The notes under the pieces: generated by a model | What the model saw: the letters and a program-made list of their open reading frames with translations, nothing else | Told to the model about the DNA's origin: nothing | Databases searched by the model: none | In this document: piece after piece, positions 35,684 through 45,674 of the stretch | How positions within the stretch are numbered: position 1 is the first letter of the stretch | How the letters are laid out: the number at the start of each line of letters is the position of its first letter | Made by a program: the position numbers and the translations under genes | Source of the DNA: Pseudomonas tensinigenes | GTDB taxonomy: Bacteria > Pseudomonadota > Gammaproteobacteria > Pseudomonadales > Pseudomonadaceae | Assembly (NCBI RefSeq): GCF_014268445.2 | Contig: NZ_CP077089.1 | Span: 920,501 to 984,500, forward strand | Reading direction: 5' to 3' | DNA length: 64,000 nt

Positions 35684-38458
35684 TCAGAACGTCGAGGCTG
35701 TCCGGTTCTGCTGATCACGCTGGGCGACCCAGTGCTCGATCAGCTCGCGCAACTGCGACAGCTCGACGGGCTTGGACATGTGCCCGTCCATCCCGGCCTG
35801 GCGCGCGCGCTCTTTGTGCTCGGCGAGAATGTGCGCCGTCAATGCCACGATGGGCGTGCGAATGCGTTGGTTACTGACTTCCCATGCGCGCAATTGCTGG
35901 GTCGCGGAGAAACCGTCGAGTATCGGCATTTCGCAGTCCATCAGCACCAGATCGTAGCGTTGCGCCTTCATCGCTTGCAGCGCTTCCTCGCCATTGCTGG
36001 CGGTGTCCGGTTGCAGATTGAGCTTGCCGAGCATGCCGCGAATCACTTTGGTCGAAATCGTATTGTCTTCGGCAACGAGGATGCGGAAATCGCTTGGCAC
36101 TTTCGCTGCGGTGGCCGGGCTGACCACTTGCGGCTGGAACACCACCTGGCCTTTGTTGCGCTGGTTCAGTTCATCGGCGAGCGTCGTCTTGAGGGTGTAG
36201 CCGGCCACCGGTTTGGCGAGGATGCGTTTGATCCCCGAGTTGCGCGCAATGATCTTGCTTGGCGCATTGCTGATGCCGGTAAGCATGATCAGCAAGATGT
36301 CGTGATTCAGACTCGGGTCTTCCTTGATCTTGGCCGCGAGCTGCATGCCGGTCATGCCCGGCATGTTCTGATCGAGCAGTACCACATCAAAGTAGTCACG
36401 CAAGTGCGCCTTGGTGCGCAACAGTGCCAGCGCTTCTTTGCCTGATGGCACGGCGCTGACGTTCAAGCCCCAGGCACTGCATTGCTGGACCAGTACTTTG
36501 CGGCAAGTGTCGTTGTCATCGACCACCAGCACCCGTGCGCCTTGCAGCGGACTGTCGAGGTCGGAGGTCGGATGTTCCAGACGATCCGGATCCAAAGGCA
36601 GGGTCAGCCACAAGGTGCTGCCCTGAGTGGTGCCGCTCTTGATGCCGAACTCACCGTGCATCAGACGGATCAATTGCCGTGCGATCACCAGCCCCAGATT
36701 GCCGCCCAGGCGATTGGCCGAGAGGAAATGCTTGCTGTGCAGTTCGGCGTGCATCAAGGCATCACGCTCTTCCTGCTCCATTGGCTGGCCGCTGTCCTGC
36801 ACGGCAATGCGCAGGCGCGGTTTGCTGCTGCGCTCATCGAGGGCGACGACGATCAGTACTTCGCCCTCGTCGGTTTTCTTCAGGGCGTTCTCCAGCAGGC
36901 TCAGCAGTGTCTGGCGCAGGCGTGTCGGGTCACCGCTGATCACCCGTGGCACTTGCGGCTGGATAAAGCTGATCAGTTCGACATTCTGCTGCTCGGCCTT
37001 GGCGCGGTAGATGCTCAGGCAGTCATCGATCAAGGCATTGAGGTCGAACTGCACATCATCCAGTTCGATCTGTCCGGATTCGAGCTTGGAGATGTCGAGG
37101 ATCTCGTTGATCAGCGTCAGCAGTTCGTTGCCGGCACTGTGGATGGTCTGTACGTAGTCGCGTTGCTTGACCGACAGCGGTGTGCCCAGCAGTAGCTCGG
37201 TCATGCCCAGCACGCCGTTCATCGGCGTGCGGATTTCGTGGCTGATCTTGGCGAGGAATTCGGCTTTGGCGTTGATCTCGGCATTGCTCGCGGCGAGGTC
37301 GCGGCTGACGCTGAAGCGGCTTTCGGTGATGCTGCGCTGGCGCTCGCCCAGGGCGATGCTCATCAACAGACCGCTGATGCAGATGAACGCCATCAGGGTC
37401 ATGATCAAGCCTTGCGGCGAGACCAGTGTCAGCCCCAGCAAGGCCGGAAGAATGATCAGCGTGCCGATGTTGAACACCACCATCGCCGCGACGAACAAGC
37501 GCGCCGGGCGATAACCCTTCTGCCAGTGATAGAACGCGACAAACAACATGCTCAGGCCGGCCAGGGCCACCAGTGCATAAGTGATGATGTTCAGCGGCAG
37601 GGTGTTGACGAACAGCAACAACAGGCTGCAGGTCACGATAAACAGAATGTCGCCCAGCAACAGTTTGTTCAGCGGGTGCGGGCCGAGCGGGGCGAAGAAG
37701 CGCAACGCAAACATCAAGCCGGCGGGGGCGGTCAGCAGTAGGGCCAGATAGGCGCCCGGTGTCTGGATCGCGTGCCAGTTCGGCAGCCACGGGCCGGCGA
37801 GGTTGAGCAACAGCAACAGACTGAGGCCCAACAGGCCTTCGCAGACTGCCAGCCATAAGCTGCTGCGCGAGCGCGAGTAGGCGTAGCGCACCAGATTGTG
37901 CAACAGCAGCATGCCGAGGCAGCCGAACAGTAAACCGAAGACCAGCGTCTGATTGTGGTTGGCCGCGCTCATCACCGCCGATTGCAGGGTGACGTGCGGG
38001 CGCAACTGATGGTCGGACACCAGGCGCAGATAGACCTCGAGGGGTTTGTCGCTCTGTGGCAACGGCAGCATGAAGTCGCTGCTCGGCAACGGCCGTTCGG
38101 CCTGCGGCTGGTCGGTGCCGGTGTTGCGTTGCTCGATCAGCTGGTTGCCGTCGAGCACGTAGAGATTGAGCTGTGACAGGTCGGGGGCAAAGATGCGCAG
38201 CACTTGTTCGTGCTTGCCCGGTGCCAGCCGGAAACGCAGCCACAGGGCGCCATCGGGCGCGGACGCGGTGAGGCGGTCAAGGTCGATGGGGCTGAATTGA
38301 TTGGTGTAGCGAGCGGAGCGGATGTCGCTCAGTTGCAGATTGCCCTGATCGTCGAGCAATACCGACCATCCACTGCCTTGCGCGGCCTGGGCCGGGAGCA
38401 TGCAGAGCAAGGTCAGCAACGTGACGGTGAAGCTTATGGCAATCCTGAGCCAGCGCAC
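35684..38458 (-). CDS. retS: Hybrid sensor kinase RetS
   Basis: This 924-residue membrane sensor has a signal peptide, a 7TMR-DISMED2 sensory domain (about 30-160), seven membrane helices (about 175-375), HisKA with His407 in ISHEIRTPMNG, an HATPase domain with NALKKT and GGNLGLVIARQL, and two receiver domains with Asp696 (LLDQNMPG) and Asp841 (LMDCEMPILDG). In P. aeruginosa RetS restrains the GacS/GacA pathway and so switches between acute virulence and biofilm. The neighbouring purD and purH confirm orthology. I chose GTG 38458 because AAGGGA precedes it by 7-8 bases and the signal peptide starts there; the frame is open to 38533. Confidence 0.94.
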   Translation of the reverse strand: MRWLRIAISFTVTLLTLLCMLPAQAAQGSGWSVLLDDQGNLQLSDIRSARYTNQFSPIDLDRLTASAPDGALWLRFRLAPGKHEQVLRIFAPDLSQLNLYVLDGNQLIEQRNTGTDQPQAERPLPSSDFMLPLPQSDKPLEVYLRLVSDHQLRPHVTLQSAVMSAANHNQTLVFGLLFGCLGMLLLHNLVRYAYSRSRSSLWLAVCEGLLGLSLLLLLNLAGPWLPNWHAIQTPGAYLALLLTAPAGLMFALRFFAPLGPHPLNKLLLGDILFIVTCSLLLLFVNTLPLNIITYALVALAGLSMLFVAFYHWQKGYRPARLFVAAMVVFNIGTLIILPALLGLTLVSPQGLIMTLMAFICISGLLMSIALGERQRSITESRFSVSRDLAASNAEINAKAEFLAKISHEIRTPMNGVLGMTELLLGTPLSVKQRDYVQTIHSAGNELLTLINEILDISKLESGQIELDDVQFDLNALIDDCLSIYRAKAEQQNVELISFIQPQVPRVISGDPTRLRQTLLSLLENALKKTDEGEVLIVVALDERSSKPRLRIAVQDSGQPMEQEERDALMHAELHSKHFLSANRLGGNLGLVIARQLIRLMHGEFGIKSGTTQGSTLWLTLPLDPDRLEHPTSDLDSPLQGARVLVVDDNDTCRKVLVQQCSAWGLNVSAVPSGKEALALLRTKAHLRDYFDVVLLDQNMPGMTGMQLAAKIKEDPSLNHDILLIMLTGISNAPSKIIARNSGIKRILAKPVAGYTLKTTLADELNQRNKGQVVFQPQVVSPATAAKVPSDFRILVAEDNTISTKVIRGMLGKLNLQPDTASNGEEALQAMKAQRYDLVLMDCEMPILDGFSATQQLRAWEVSNQRIRTPIVALTAHILAEHKERARQAGMDGHMSKPVELSQLRELIEHWVAQRDQQNRTASTF

Positions 38459-38557
38459 GGCGAAATCCCTTCGTAGGTTGATGCCAGAATATAACGATGC
38501 GCGACGGTGGAACAGCCCGGCAGGGAATGGCATTCCTCGCCGGGCTACAACGACAGC

Positions 38558-39853
38558 TTATTCCTGGGTTTCGCCACGTTCACGGGCAATGGCACGGTAG
38601 CCAATGTCCTTGCGGTAGAAGCAGCCTTCCCAGTCGATGGCCGCTGCCAGCTTGTACGCTTGCTGCTGAGCTTCACCGACGCTGGCGCCCATTGCGGTGG
38701 CGCACAGTACGCGACCACCGGCGGTAACGACGTTGCCGTCCTTCAGCGCGGTGCCGGCGTGGAAGACTTTGCCTTCTAGGCTGGCGGCTGCATCCAGACC
38801 GTTGATCGTCGCGCCTTTGGCGTAGTCGCCCGGGTAACCGCCAGCGGCCAGCACGATGCCGACGCTCGGGCGTGGATCCCACTGCGCTTCGACCTTGTCC
38901 AGCGCTTGCGCCAGCGCGGCTTCGACCAGCAGCACCAGGCTCGATTGCAGACGCAGCATCACCGGTTGGGTCTCCGGATCACCGAAGCGGCAGTTGAACT
39001 CGATGACTTTCGGGTTACCGGCCTTGTCGATCATCAGACCGGCATAGAGGAAACCGGTGTAGACGTTGCCTTCTTCGGCCATGCCGCGCACGGTCGGCCA
39101 GATCACCAGATCCATCACGCGCTGGTGCACGTCGGCGGTGACCACCGGGGCAGGGGAGTAGGCACCCATGCCGCCAGTGTTCGGGCCGCTGTCGCCGTCG
39201 CCAACACGCTTGTGGTCCTGGCTGGTGGCCATCGGCAGCACATTCTTGCCGTCGACCATAACGATGAACGAAGCTTCTTCGCCGTCGAGGAATTCTTCGA
39301 TGACCACGCGCGAACCGGCGTCACCGAAAGCGTTGCCAGCGAGCATGTCACGCACGGCGTCTTCGGCTTCAGCCAGAGTCATGGCGACGATCACGCCTTT
39401 ACCAGCGGCCAGGCCATCGGCCTTGATCACTATCGGTGCGCCTTTTTCACGCAGATAAGCCAGGGCTGGCTCGATCTCGGTGAAGTTCTGGTAGTCGGCG
39501 GTCGGGATCTTGTGGCGCGCAAGGAAATCCTTGGTGAAGGCTTTCGAGCCTTCCAGTTGCGCAGCACCGGCGGTCGGGCCGAAGCAGTCCAGACCACGTG
39601 AGCGGAACAGGTCAACGACGCCAGCCACCAGTGGCACTTCCGGACCAACGATGGTCAGGGAAACGTTTTTCTCGGCGAAGTCGGCCAGTTGCTCAAGGGC
39701 CAGCACGTCGATGGCGACGTTTTCGCACTTGGCCTCAATGGCGGTGCCTGCGTTGCCCGGTGCGACGAAAACCTTCTGCACGCGCGGATCCTGAGCCACT
39801 TTCCAGGCCAGGGCGTGTTCACGGCCACCGCTGCCAATGATCAAAACGTTCAA
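38558..39853 (-). CDS. purD: Phosphoribosylamine-glycine ligase PurD
   Basis: This 431-residue ATP-grasp enzyme makes GAR from phosphoribosylamine and glycine, the second step of purine synthesis. It starts NVLIIGSGGREHALAWKVAQ and carries PIVIKADGLAAGKGVIVA, GDGDSGPNTGGMGAYSPAP and EFNCRFGDPETQ. No ATG lies at the conserved N-terminus; the best start is TTG at 39853, with GGAG 7 bases upstream. It is downstream of purH, with a hairpin-rich 172-bp gap between them. Confidence 0.96.
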   Translation of the reverse strand: MNVLIIGSGGREHALAWKVAQDPRVQKVFVAPGNAGTAIEAKCENVAIDVLALEQLADFAEKNVSLTIVGPEVPLVAGVVDLFRSRGLDCFGPTAGAAQLEGSKAFTKDFLARHKIPTADYQNFTEIEPALAYLREKGAPIVIKADGLAAGKGVIVAMTLAEAEDAVRDMLAGNAFGDAGSRVVIEEFLDGEEASFIVMVDGKNVLPMATSQDHKRVGDGDSGPNTGGMGAYSPAPVVTADVHQRVMDLVIWPTVRGMAEEGNVYTGFLYAGLMIDKAGNPKVIEFNCRFGDPETQPVMLRLQSSLVLLVEAALAQALDKVEAQWDPRPSVGIVLAAGGYPGDYAKGATINGLDAAASLEGKVFHAGTALKDGNVVTAGGRVLCATAMGASVGEAQQQAYKLAAAIDWEGCFYRKDIGYRAIARERGETQE

Positions 39854-39870
39854 AGAGAGACTCCTTCGGA

Positions 39871-40020
39871 GAAAGCTGCAAGCTATAAGCTGCAAGCGAG
39901 AGCGAATGTGTGGCTCTTAACTACAGCTTATTGCTCTGAATTAATAAGGCTGCAACTGCAAGAAGGAGCGACACCGGTCTGCTCTTTCTTGCAGCTTGCA
40001 GCTTGAGACTTGTAGCTGCC
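39871..40020. repeat. AGCTGCAAGCT-type inverted repeat between purH and purD
   Basis: The 172-bp purH-purD gap is filled with short repeats of AGCTGCAAGC in both orientations. GCTGCAACTGCAAGAAG (from 39949) pairs with CTTTCTTGCAGCTTGCAGC (to 40002), so the region can fold into a long hairpin. It may trim or stabilise the purHD message. Confidence 0.7.
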
Positions 40021-40025
40021 GTGTA

Positions 40026-41633
40026 TCAGTGACGGAAGTGGCGCATGCCGGTGAAGACCATCGCGATGCCGGCTTCGTCAGCAGCAGCAATCACTTCAGC
40101 ATCACGCATCGAGCCACCCGGCTGGATCACCGCAGTGATACCGACCTTGGCCGCGTTGTCCAGACCATCGCGGAACGGGAAGAACGCGTCGGAGGCCATC
40201 ACCGAACCGGCCACTTGCAGACCGGCGTGCTCAGCCTTGATCGCAGCGATACGGGCCGAGTTTACGCGGCTCATCTGGCCAGCGCCGACACCGATGGTCT
40301 GACGGTTCTTGGCGTAGACGATGGCGTTGGACTTAACGTACTTGGCAACCTTCCAGGCGAAGATCAGGTCGTGGATTTCCTGTTCGGTCGGCGTGCGTTT
40401 GGTCACGACTTTCAGGTCATCGGCGCTGATCATGCCGATGTCGCGGCTCTGCACCAGCAGACCGCCGTTAACGCGCTTGTAGTCCCACGCAGCAGCGCGG
40501 TCAGCCGACCACTCGCCGCAGGCCAGCAGGCGCACGTTGGCTTTGGCTGCAACAATGGCGCGAGCTTTTTCGCTGACGCTTGGAGCGATGATCACTTCAA
40601 CGAACTGACGCTCGACGATCGCTTTGGCGGTCTCGGCATCCAGTTCACGGTTGAAGGCAATGATGCCGCCGAACGCCGATTCGGTATCGGTGGCGTAAGC
40701 CAGTTCGTAGGCCTGACGGATGCCGCCTTCAGCGTCCGGGCTGACTGCCACGCCGCATGGATTGGCGTGCTTGACGATCACGCAGGCTGGCTTGACGAAG
40801 CTCTTCACGCATTCCAGCGCGGCGTCGGTGTCGGCCACGTTGTTGTACGACAGCTCTTTGCCTTGCAGTTGGGTCGCAGTGGCGATGCCGACTTCGGCAG
40901 GCTTGGCTTCCACGTAGAACGCCGCGCTCTGGTGCGGGTTCTCGCCGTAGCGCATTTCCTGGGCCTTGATGAACTGGCTGTTGAAGGTGCGCGGGAATTC
41001 GCTGCGGCCTTCAGTGCTCAGGGTTTCAGCGGCCTGGTTCACGGTGCCCATGTAGTTGGCGATCATGCCGTCGTAGGTGGCGGTGTGTTCGAAGGCCTTG
41101 AGCATCAGGTCGAAACGCTGAGCGTAGGTCAGGCCGCCGGCCTTCAGGCCTTCGAGCACGCTGGCGTAATCGCTGGCATTTACCACGATCGCTACGTCTT
41201 TATGGTTTTTCGCTGCCGAACGGACCATGGTCGGGCCGCCGATGTCGATGTTTTCGATGGCGGTCGGCAGGTCGCAGCCTGGCTTGTTGATGGTGGCTTC
41301 GAACGGGTACAGGTTGACTGCAACCAGATCGATCGGCTTGATGCCGTGCTCGCTCATGATCGCGTCGTCGATACCGCGACGACCGAGGATGCCGCCGTGG
41401 ATTTTCGGGTGCAGGGTTTTCACCCGACCGTCCATCATCTCGGCGAAACCGGTGTAATCCGCGACTTCCACTGCGGCAACACCGTTGTCGCGCAGCAGCT
41501 TGAACGTCCCGCCGGTGGAGAGGATCTCGACGCCCAGAGCTTCGAGCTCCTTGGCGAATTCGAGGATCCCGGTCTTGTCGGAAACGCTGATCAAGGCGCG
41601 GCGGATCGGCAGGCGGGTAGTCTGGTCGGTCAT
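40026..41633 (-). CDS. purH: Bifunctional AICAR formyltransferase / IMP cyclohydrolase PurH
   Basis: This 535-residue enzyme carries the last two steps of IMP synthesis. The N-terminal IMP cyclohydrolase (MGS-like) part shows [23 protein letters not shown] and [13 protein letters not shown]. The C-terminal AICARFT part shows [35 protein letters not shown] and [23 protein letters not shown] 41633 follows GGAAATTGAG; an in-frame ATG upstream at 41645 is less well placed. It lies downstream of fis and upstream of purD, as in P. aeruginosa. Confidence 0.97.
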   Translation of the reverse strand: MTDQTTRLPIRRALISVSDKTGILEFAKELEALGVEILSTGGTFKLLRDNGVAAVEVADYTGFAEMMDGRVKTLHPKIHGGILGRRGIDDAIMSEHGIKPIDLVAVNLYPFEATINKPGCDLPTAIENIDIGGPTMVRSAAKNHKDVAIVVNASDYASVLEGLKAGGLTYAQRFDLMLKAFEHTATYDGMIANYMGTVNQAAETLSTEGRSEFPRTFNSQFIKAQEMRYGENPHQSAAFYVEAKPAEVGIATATQLQGKELSYNNVADTDAALECVKSFVKPACVIVKHANPCGVAVSPDAEGGIRQAYELAYATDTESAFGGIIAFNRELDAETAKAIVERQFVEVIIAPSVSEKARAIVAAKANVRLLACGEWSADRAAAWDYKRVNGGLLVQSRDIGMISADDLKVVTKRTPTEQEIHDLIFAWKVAKYVKSNAIVYAKNRQTIGVGAGQMSRVNSARIAAIKAEHAGLQVAGSVMASDAFFPFRDGLDNAAKVGITAVIQPGGSMRDAEVIAAADEAGIAMVFTGMRHFRH

Positions 41634-41664
41634 CTCAATTTCCATCAAAAGCAAAGGAAGTCAG

Positions 41665-41699
41665 CAAAAAAGGCGACCGTTTTTTACGCGGGCGCCTTT
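41665..41699 (-). terminator. Terminator after fis
   Basis: Read leftward, AAAGGCG-C-CCG pairs with CGG-T-CGCCTTT around an A-rich loop and is followed by a run of T. It lies between the fis stop and the purH start. Confidence 0.75.
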
Positions 41700-41716
41700 C
41701 TGGTTTGATTGAATGC

Positions 41717-42037
41717 TTACAGCAGATCGTACTGCTTGAGTTTCTTGCGCAGCGTGCCGCGGTTAAGTCCCAGCAGCTCACTGGCCTTGGTCTGGTTGCC
41801 CTTGACGTAGTTCATCACGCTTTCGAGCAGGGGAGCCTCGACTTCGGAGAGCACCAGGTTGTACACATCCGTGACGGACGCGCCCTCAAGGTGGGCGAAA
41901 TAATTGTGCAGCGCCTTCTCGACACTCCCGCGAAGGGTCTGACCTTCTTCGCTCGGGGTATTGAGGTGCTGTTTCAAATTCACGTTGTCGCTCACGGGTG
42001 CTGTTCCACTCACTAAAGTCTCGGTCATCATCGTCAT
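41717..42037 (-). CDS. fis: DNA-binding protein Fis
   Basis: This 106-residue nucleoid protein/regulator has the Fis helix-turn-helix at its end ([31 protein letters not shown]). The N-terminus [11 protein letters not shown] resembles other Pseudomonas Fis proteins. The ATG at 42037 overlaps the dusB stop by 4 bases, the conserved dusB-fis coupling. The open frame reaches upstream into dusB, but that is a shadow. Confidence 0.96.
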   Translation of the reverse strand: MTMMTETLVSGTAPVSDNVNLKQHLNTPSEEGQTLRGSVEKALHNYFAHLEGASVTDVYNLVLSEVEAPLLESVMNYVKGNQTKASELLGLNRGTLRKKLKQYDLL

Positions 42038-43044
42038 GCGGCCACCCCTTCTTCGTCCCCTGTCAGGCTCTTGTAATGCTCGGCGAAGAACTCCCGAACA
42101 TTGGCGCATTGTGTTTCCGTACCATCCAAACGATTGAAGTGGGCGCGAAACTCCTTGGCGCCCGGCAAGGTTGCGAGATACCAGCCCACATGCTTGCGCG
42201 CAATGCGCACGCCCATCACATCCCCATAGAAAGCGTGAAGTGCGGCCAGATGCTCTAGCAGTATGTGTTCCACCTCGATCAGTTCCGGTGCCGGCAATTT
42301 CTCGCCTGTGCGCAGGTAATGATCGATCTCGCGAAAAATCCATGGCCGCCCTTGGGCAGCGCGGCCTACCAACAGGCCATCGGCACCGGTCGCGTCGAGC
42401 ACGTAACGGGCCTTTTCCGGCGAATCGATATCGCCATTGGCAAACACCGGGATCGACACGGCCTGCTTGATTGCGGCAATCGTGTCGTACTCGGCTTCGC
42501 CCTTGTACAGATCGGCGCGAGTGCGGCCATGCACTGCCAGCGCGGTGATCCCGGCCTGCTCGGCGATCTTCGCCACGGTCAGGCCGTTCTTGTTGTCGCG
42601 ATCCCAGCCGGTGCGGATCTTCAGGGTGACCGGCACATCAACCGCCGCCACAACGGCCTGCAGGATCTCGGTCACCAGTGCTTCGTCCTTCAACAACGCG
42701 GAACCGGCGGCCTTGTTGCAGACCTTCTTTGCCGGGCAACCCATGTTGATATCAATAATCTGTGCGCCCAGTTCGACGTTGGCCCGGGCCGCGTTCGCCA
42801 GCATCTGCGCGTCGCCACCGGCAATCTGTACCGAGCGTGGCTCGGGATCGCCTTCGTGGATCATGCGCATGCGCGACTTGCGGGTGTTCCACAGGCTCAT
42901 GTCGCTGGTGACCATTTCCGAGACAACAAGCCCTGCGCCCAGACGCTTGCACAGCTGACGAAAGGGCTGGTCGGTGACCCCCGCCATCGGGGCGAGAATC
43001 AAGCCGTTCTGCAATGTGTATGGGCCGATGCGTACCGCCGACAT
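42034..43044 (-). CDS. dusB: tRNA-dihydrouridine synthase DusB
   Basis: This 336-residue flavoenzyme reduces specific uridines in tRNA. Family motifs are [36 protein letters not shown] (catalytic Cys in the first part), [21 protein letters not shown] and [13 protein letters not shown]. It is the first gene of the dusB-fis pair. The 185-bp gap upstream holds nothing recognised beyond a likely promoter region. Confidence 0.97.
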   Translation of the reverse strand: MSAVRIGPYTLQNGLILAPMAGVTDQPFRQLCKRLGAGLVVSEMVTSDMSLWNTRKSRMRMIHEGDPEPRSVQIAGGDAQMLANAARANVELGAQIIDINMGCPAKKVCNKAAGSALLKDEALVTEILQAVVAAVDVPVTLKIRTGWDRDNKNGLTVAKIAEQAGITALAVHGRTRADLYKGEAEYDTIAAIKQAVSIPVFANGDIDSPEKARYVLDATGADGLLVGRAAQGRPWIFREIDHYLRTGEKLPAPELIEVEHILLEHLAALHAFYGDVMGVRIARKHVGWYLATLPGAKEFRAHFNRLDGTETQCANVREFFAEHYKSLTGDEEGVAA

Positions 43045-43229
43045 AGGACTTCCCTGAAGTGGGGCCGGATCATGAGAGTTCGAAAAAGGGTTGGCATGAT
43101 ACCCGCTCTCGATGACTGGATAAAGGCTGAATTGAACAAAATCTGAACAGTTATTCTGTTATCGCCACAGGTTTGGTTGTGGGTGGCAAAGTCAGAAAAC
43201 CGTCGTCAATTCAGAAACGATGAAGCGGC

Positions 43230-44507
43230 TCACTCGGGCGAATGGAAACTCAGGCTGTAGTTCACCGCCTTCGGGCCTGGATCGAGGATGTCCAGCGCAA
43301 TGTGGATCGGCGTCTGCGGCGGCATTTCCGCCAGACCTTCGAGATCACCTCTGAGGTATTCGCCGGGTTTGAAGCGACGACTGGCGATCAGGTGGCCGTT
43401 GAGGTCGGCAAAGCGCAGCTCCAGCAATGGAAATGGCTGGGAGAATGTCGCGCGGTTATAGATGATTGCGTCGACCACCAGTGCACCGTTGAACTCCGGA
43501 TGGCTGCGCACCACCAGGTTGCTGCTCTTGATTCGGGCGATGTCCACTTTGGACGGCACCGTGCAGCCGATCTGCGGGCAGATTTGCTGGAACCACGGGC
43601 GGTATTGATCCTGCCGGGCCAGCTCATCGAAATGATAGGAGATGTACTGGGCAGCCAGTCCGCCTGCCGCCAGCAAGACCAACACCAGCCAAAGCAAGCG
43701 ACGTCCCCACGGCGAGCGGCGTTTCTGCCAGTCCAGTTGCAGCGGGTCGTCGGTCAGGTCCTGCAGCACTTCGGCGCGTACGCCGGGTTCTGCGCGCTCA
43801 CGTTTTTTGCGCAGCGGCTCGATTGATGGCAAGTCGTCGTCAGCGCTTTCGTCGCTGGCCGACAAGCGCTCGCGGCGGGCATTCGGGTCGATCGGGTCGT
43901 GCAGGCGCAGATGCGGGATTGCCGGTTCGTCATCCAGATCCACCGGTTCCAGCGATAGCGAAGGTTCGGTTCGCTCGGATTTGACCGGTTCGATGTCGGC
44001 GATTTCTGCCTCGTCGTCCTCGGGCTCAGCCGTGTGTTCATCGGCGCGCTCGCTGAACAGACTGTCGCGCCAGAGCGTTTCATCCGGTTCAGGGGTGTCG
44101 CGGCGTGCGCTCAGGGCATCTTCGCGTGGACGACCGAATTCGGTGGTCGGCTGGATTTCCCGTTGTTCGAGGCGGGCCAGTTCTTCGTCCAGATCGAGGC
44201 TGTCGAGATCCAGCTCGGACGCGCTCCACTGCTTTTGGCTGATGGCACGCGGCGCGGGCTGTTCGACGATGGCCGGCGCCTGGACAACCGGCGGGGCCTC
44301 GATAATCGGCGGCGGCTCGACAACCGACGGTGCAACCGGCGTCACCGCGTCCTTGCCGGCGTGTTGTTCCAGCAGCTGTTTGGCGGCGTTGAACACTTGC
44401 AGGCAGGAGCCGCAGCGAACCACCCCGCGGGCCACGCTCAATTGAGCATGGCTGACGCGGAAACTGGTTTGGCAATGCGGGCACTGGGTGACGAAGCTGT
44501 CGGTCAT
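43230..44507 (-). CDS. DUF3426 zinc-ribbon membrane protein
   Basis: This 425-residue protein has an MJ0042-type zinc finger at the N-terminus (CPHCQTSFRVSHAQLSVARG then CGSC), a long acidic/low-complexity cytoplasmic linker (about 40-265), one transmembrane helix (LLWLVLVLLAAGGLAAQYI) and a periplasmic DUF3426 domain (residues about 300-425). It is the usual neighbour of prmA in Pseudomonas; function unknown. Its start lies 30 bases after the prmA stop. Confidence 0.9.
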   Translation of the reverse strand: MTDSFVTQCPHCQTSFRVSHAQLSVARGVVRCGSCLQVFNAAKQLLEQHAGKDAVTPVAPSVVEPPPIIEAPPVVQAPAIVEQPAPRAISQKQWSASELDLDSLDLDEELARLEQREIQPTTEFGRPREDALSARRDTPEPDETLWRDSLFSERADEHTAEPEDDEAEIADIEPVKSERTEPSLSLEPVDLDDEPAIPHLRLHDPIDPNARRERLSASDESADDDLPSIEPLRKKRERAEPGVRAEVLQDLTDDPLQLDWQKRRSPWGRRLLWLVLVLLAAGGLAAQYISYHFDELARQDQYRPWFQQICPQIGCTVPSKVDIARIKSSNLVVRSHPEFNGALVVDAIIYNRATFSQPFPLLELRFADLNGHLIASRRFKPGEYLRGDLEGLAEMPPQTPIHIALDILDPGPKAVNYSLSFHSPE

Positions 44508-44537
44508 GCGGCGATCCGGATTATGCAGGCGGTCATA

Positions 44538-45416
44538 TTAGCGCCGACGGCCAGTGATGCGCACCCAGCCATCGCGGTTGGCGATCGGGTCGAGGTCGAA
44601 GTCCTGCGCATAAGCGGCGGCGACTTCCTCACCTTGCTCGGCGAGAATGCCCGACAGCGCCAGACGTCCACCGGACTTGACCAGGCTGGACAGTTGCGGC
44701 GCCAACGAAACCAGTGGGCCGGCGAGGATGTTGGCGACCAGCACGTCGGCTTGAACCTGCGGCAGATCTTCCGGCAGGTACAGCGGGAACAGTTCGTCGG
44801 CAATGTTGTTGCGCCCGGCGTTGTCGCGCGAGGCTTCCAGCGCCTGCACGTCGATGTCGGTGCCGACCGCTTCCTTGGCGCCGAGCAGCAGGGCGGCAAT
44901 CGCCAGAATCCCCGAGCCGCAGCCGAAGTCGAGCACGTTGCAGTCTTTCAGGTCCTGACCGTCGAGCCATTCCAGGCACAGCGCGGTGGTCGGGTGGGTG
45001 CCCGTGCCGAAGGCCAGGCCCGGATCCAGCAGCAGATTGACTGCGTCTGGCTCCGGCGCGGCGTGCCAGCTCGGCACGATCCACAGGCGCTGGCCGAAGC
45101 GCATCGGCTGGAAGCCGTCCATCCAGCTGCGTTCCCAGTCCTGATCTTCGATGACTTCGCTGTGATGCTCGGGCAACGGGCTGCCGGTCAGCAGTTCCAG
45201 ATGGGCCAGAACCGGTGCCGGTTCAGTGCCGCCTTCGAACAGCGCGAGCAGATGCGTGTGCGCCCACAGCGGGGTGGTATTGAGTTCCGGCTCGAAGATC
45301 GGCTGATCTTCGGCGTCCATGAAGGTCACCGACACGGCGCCCACTTCAAGGAAAGCGTCTTCGTAGGTTTCGGCTTGTTCCGGGCTGATGGCGAGACGTA
45401 CTTGCAGCCAAGGCAT
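44538..45416 (-). CDS. prmA: Ribosomal protein L11 methyltransferase PrmA
   Basis: This 292-residue SAM enzyme trimethylates ribosomal protein L11. It starts [16 protein letters not shown] and has [42 protein letters not shown] and [20 protein letters not shown] chose ATG 45416 because conserved sequence starts there, with AAAGG upstream; the frame reads back to 45635 through a REP element, which is not coding. Confidence 0.96.
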   Translation of the reverse strand: MPWLQVRLAISPEQAETYEDAFLEVGAVSVTFMDAEDQPIFEPELNTTPLWAHTHLLALFEGGTEPAPVLAHLELLTGSPLPEHHSEVIEDQDWERSWMDGFQPMRFGQRLWIVPSWHAAPEPDAVNLLLDPGLAFGTGTHPTTALCLEWLDGQDLKDCNVLDFGCGSGILAIAALLLGAKEAVGTDIDVQALEASRDNAGRNNIADELFPLYLPEDLPQVQADVLVANILAGPLVSLAPQLSSLVKSGGRLALSGILAEQGEEVAAAYAQDFDLDPIANRDGWVRITGRRR

Positions 45417-45517
45417 GGCGGGCACCTTTGAAAAATATTGATTGCAGCCTAGCGGCCGGCGAGAAGCGCGCAAGTTTACGCGAGCGCGCTGGGTTTGTGG
45501 GAGATGCATTGCACCCT

Positions 45518-45604
45518 GTGGGAGCGAGCCTGCTCGCGAAAGCGGAGTGTCAGTGAATGCATATGGATCTGATACACCGCTTTCGCGAGCAGGCTCGCTC
45601 CCAC
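45518..45604. repeat. REP doublet, GTGGGAGCGAGCCTGCTCGC family
   Basis: Two inverted copies flank about 40 bases in the prmA-accC gap. It is the same family as the copy at 10090-10176, with the same head-to-head arrangement. Confidence 0.88.
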
Positions 45605-45623
45605 AAGGGGCTTGTGAAACCTG

Positions 45624-45657
45624 CAGAAACAACAAAGCCGCCCGAAGGCGGCTTTGT
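45624..45657 (-). terminator. Terminator after accC
   Basis: An 11-bp perfect stem (ACAAAGCCGCC with GGCGGCTTTGT, 4-base loop, 45632-45657) lies just downstream of the accC stop. Leftward it continues into TTGTTTCTG, giving a short T-rich tail. Confidence 0.8.
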
Positions 45658-45674
45658 CTGGTGCGGGTTGAAGC

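Noticed and set aside
45417..45635. 73-residue N-terminal extension of PrmA
   Set aside because: It runs through a REP doublet and ends where the conserved MPWLQV start begins.
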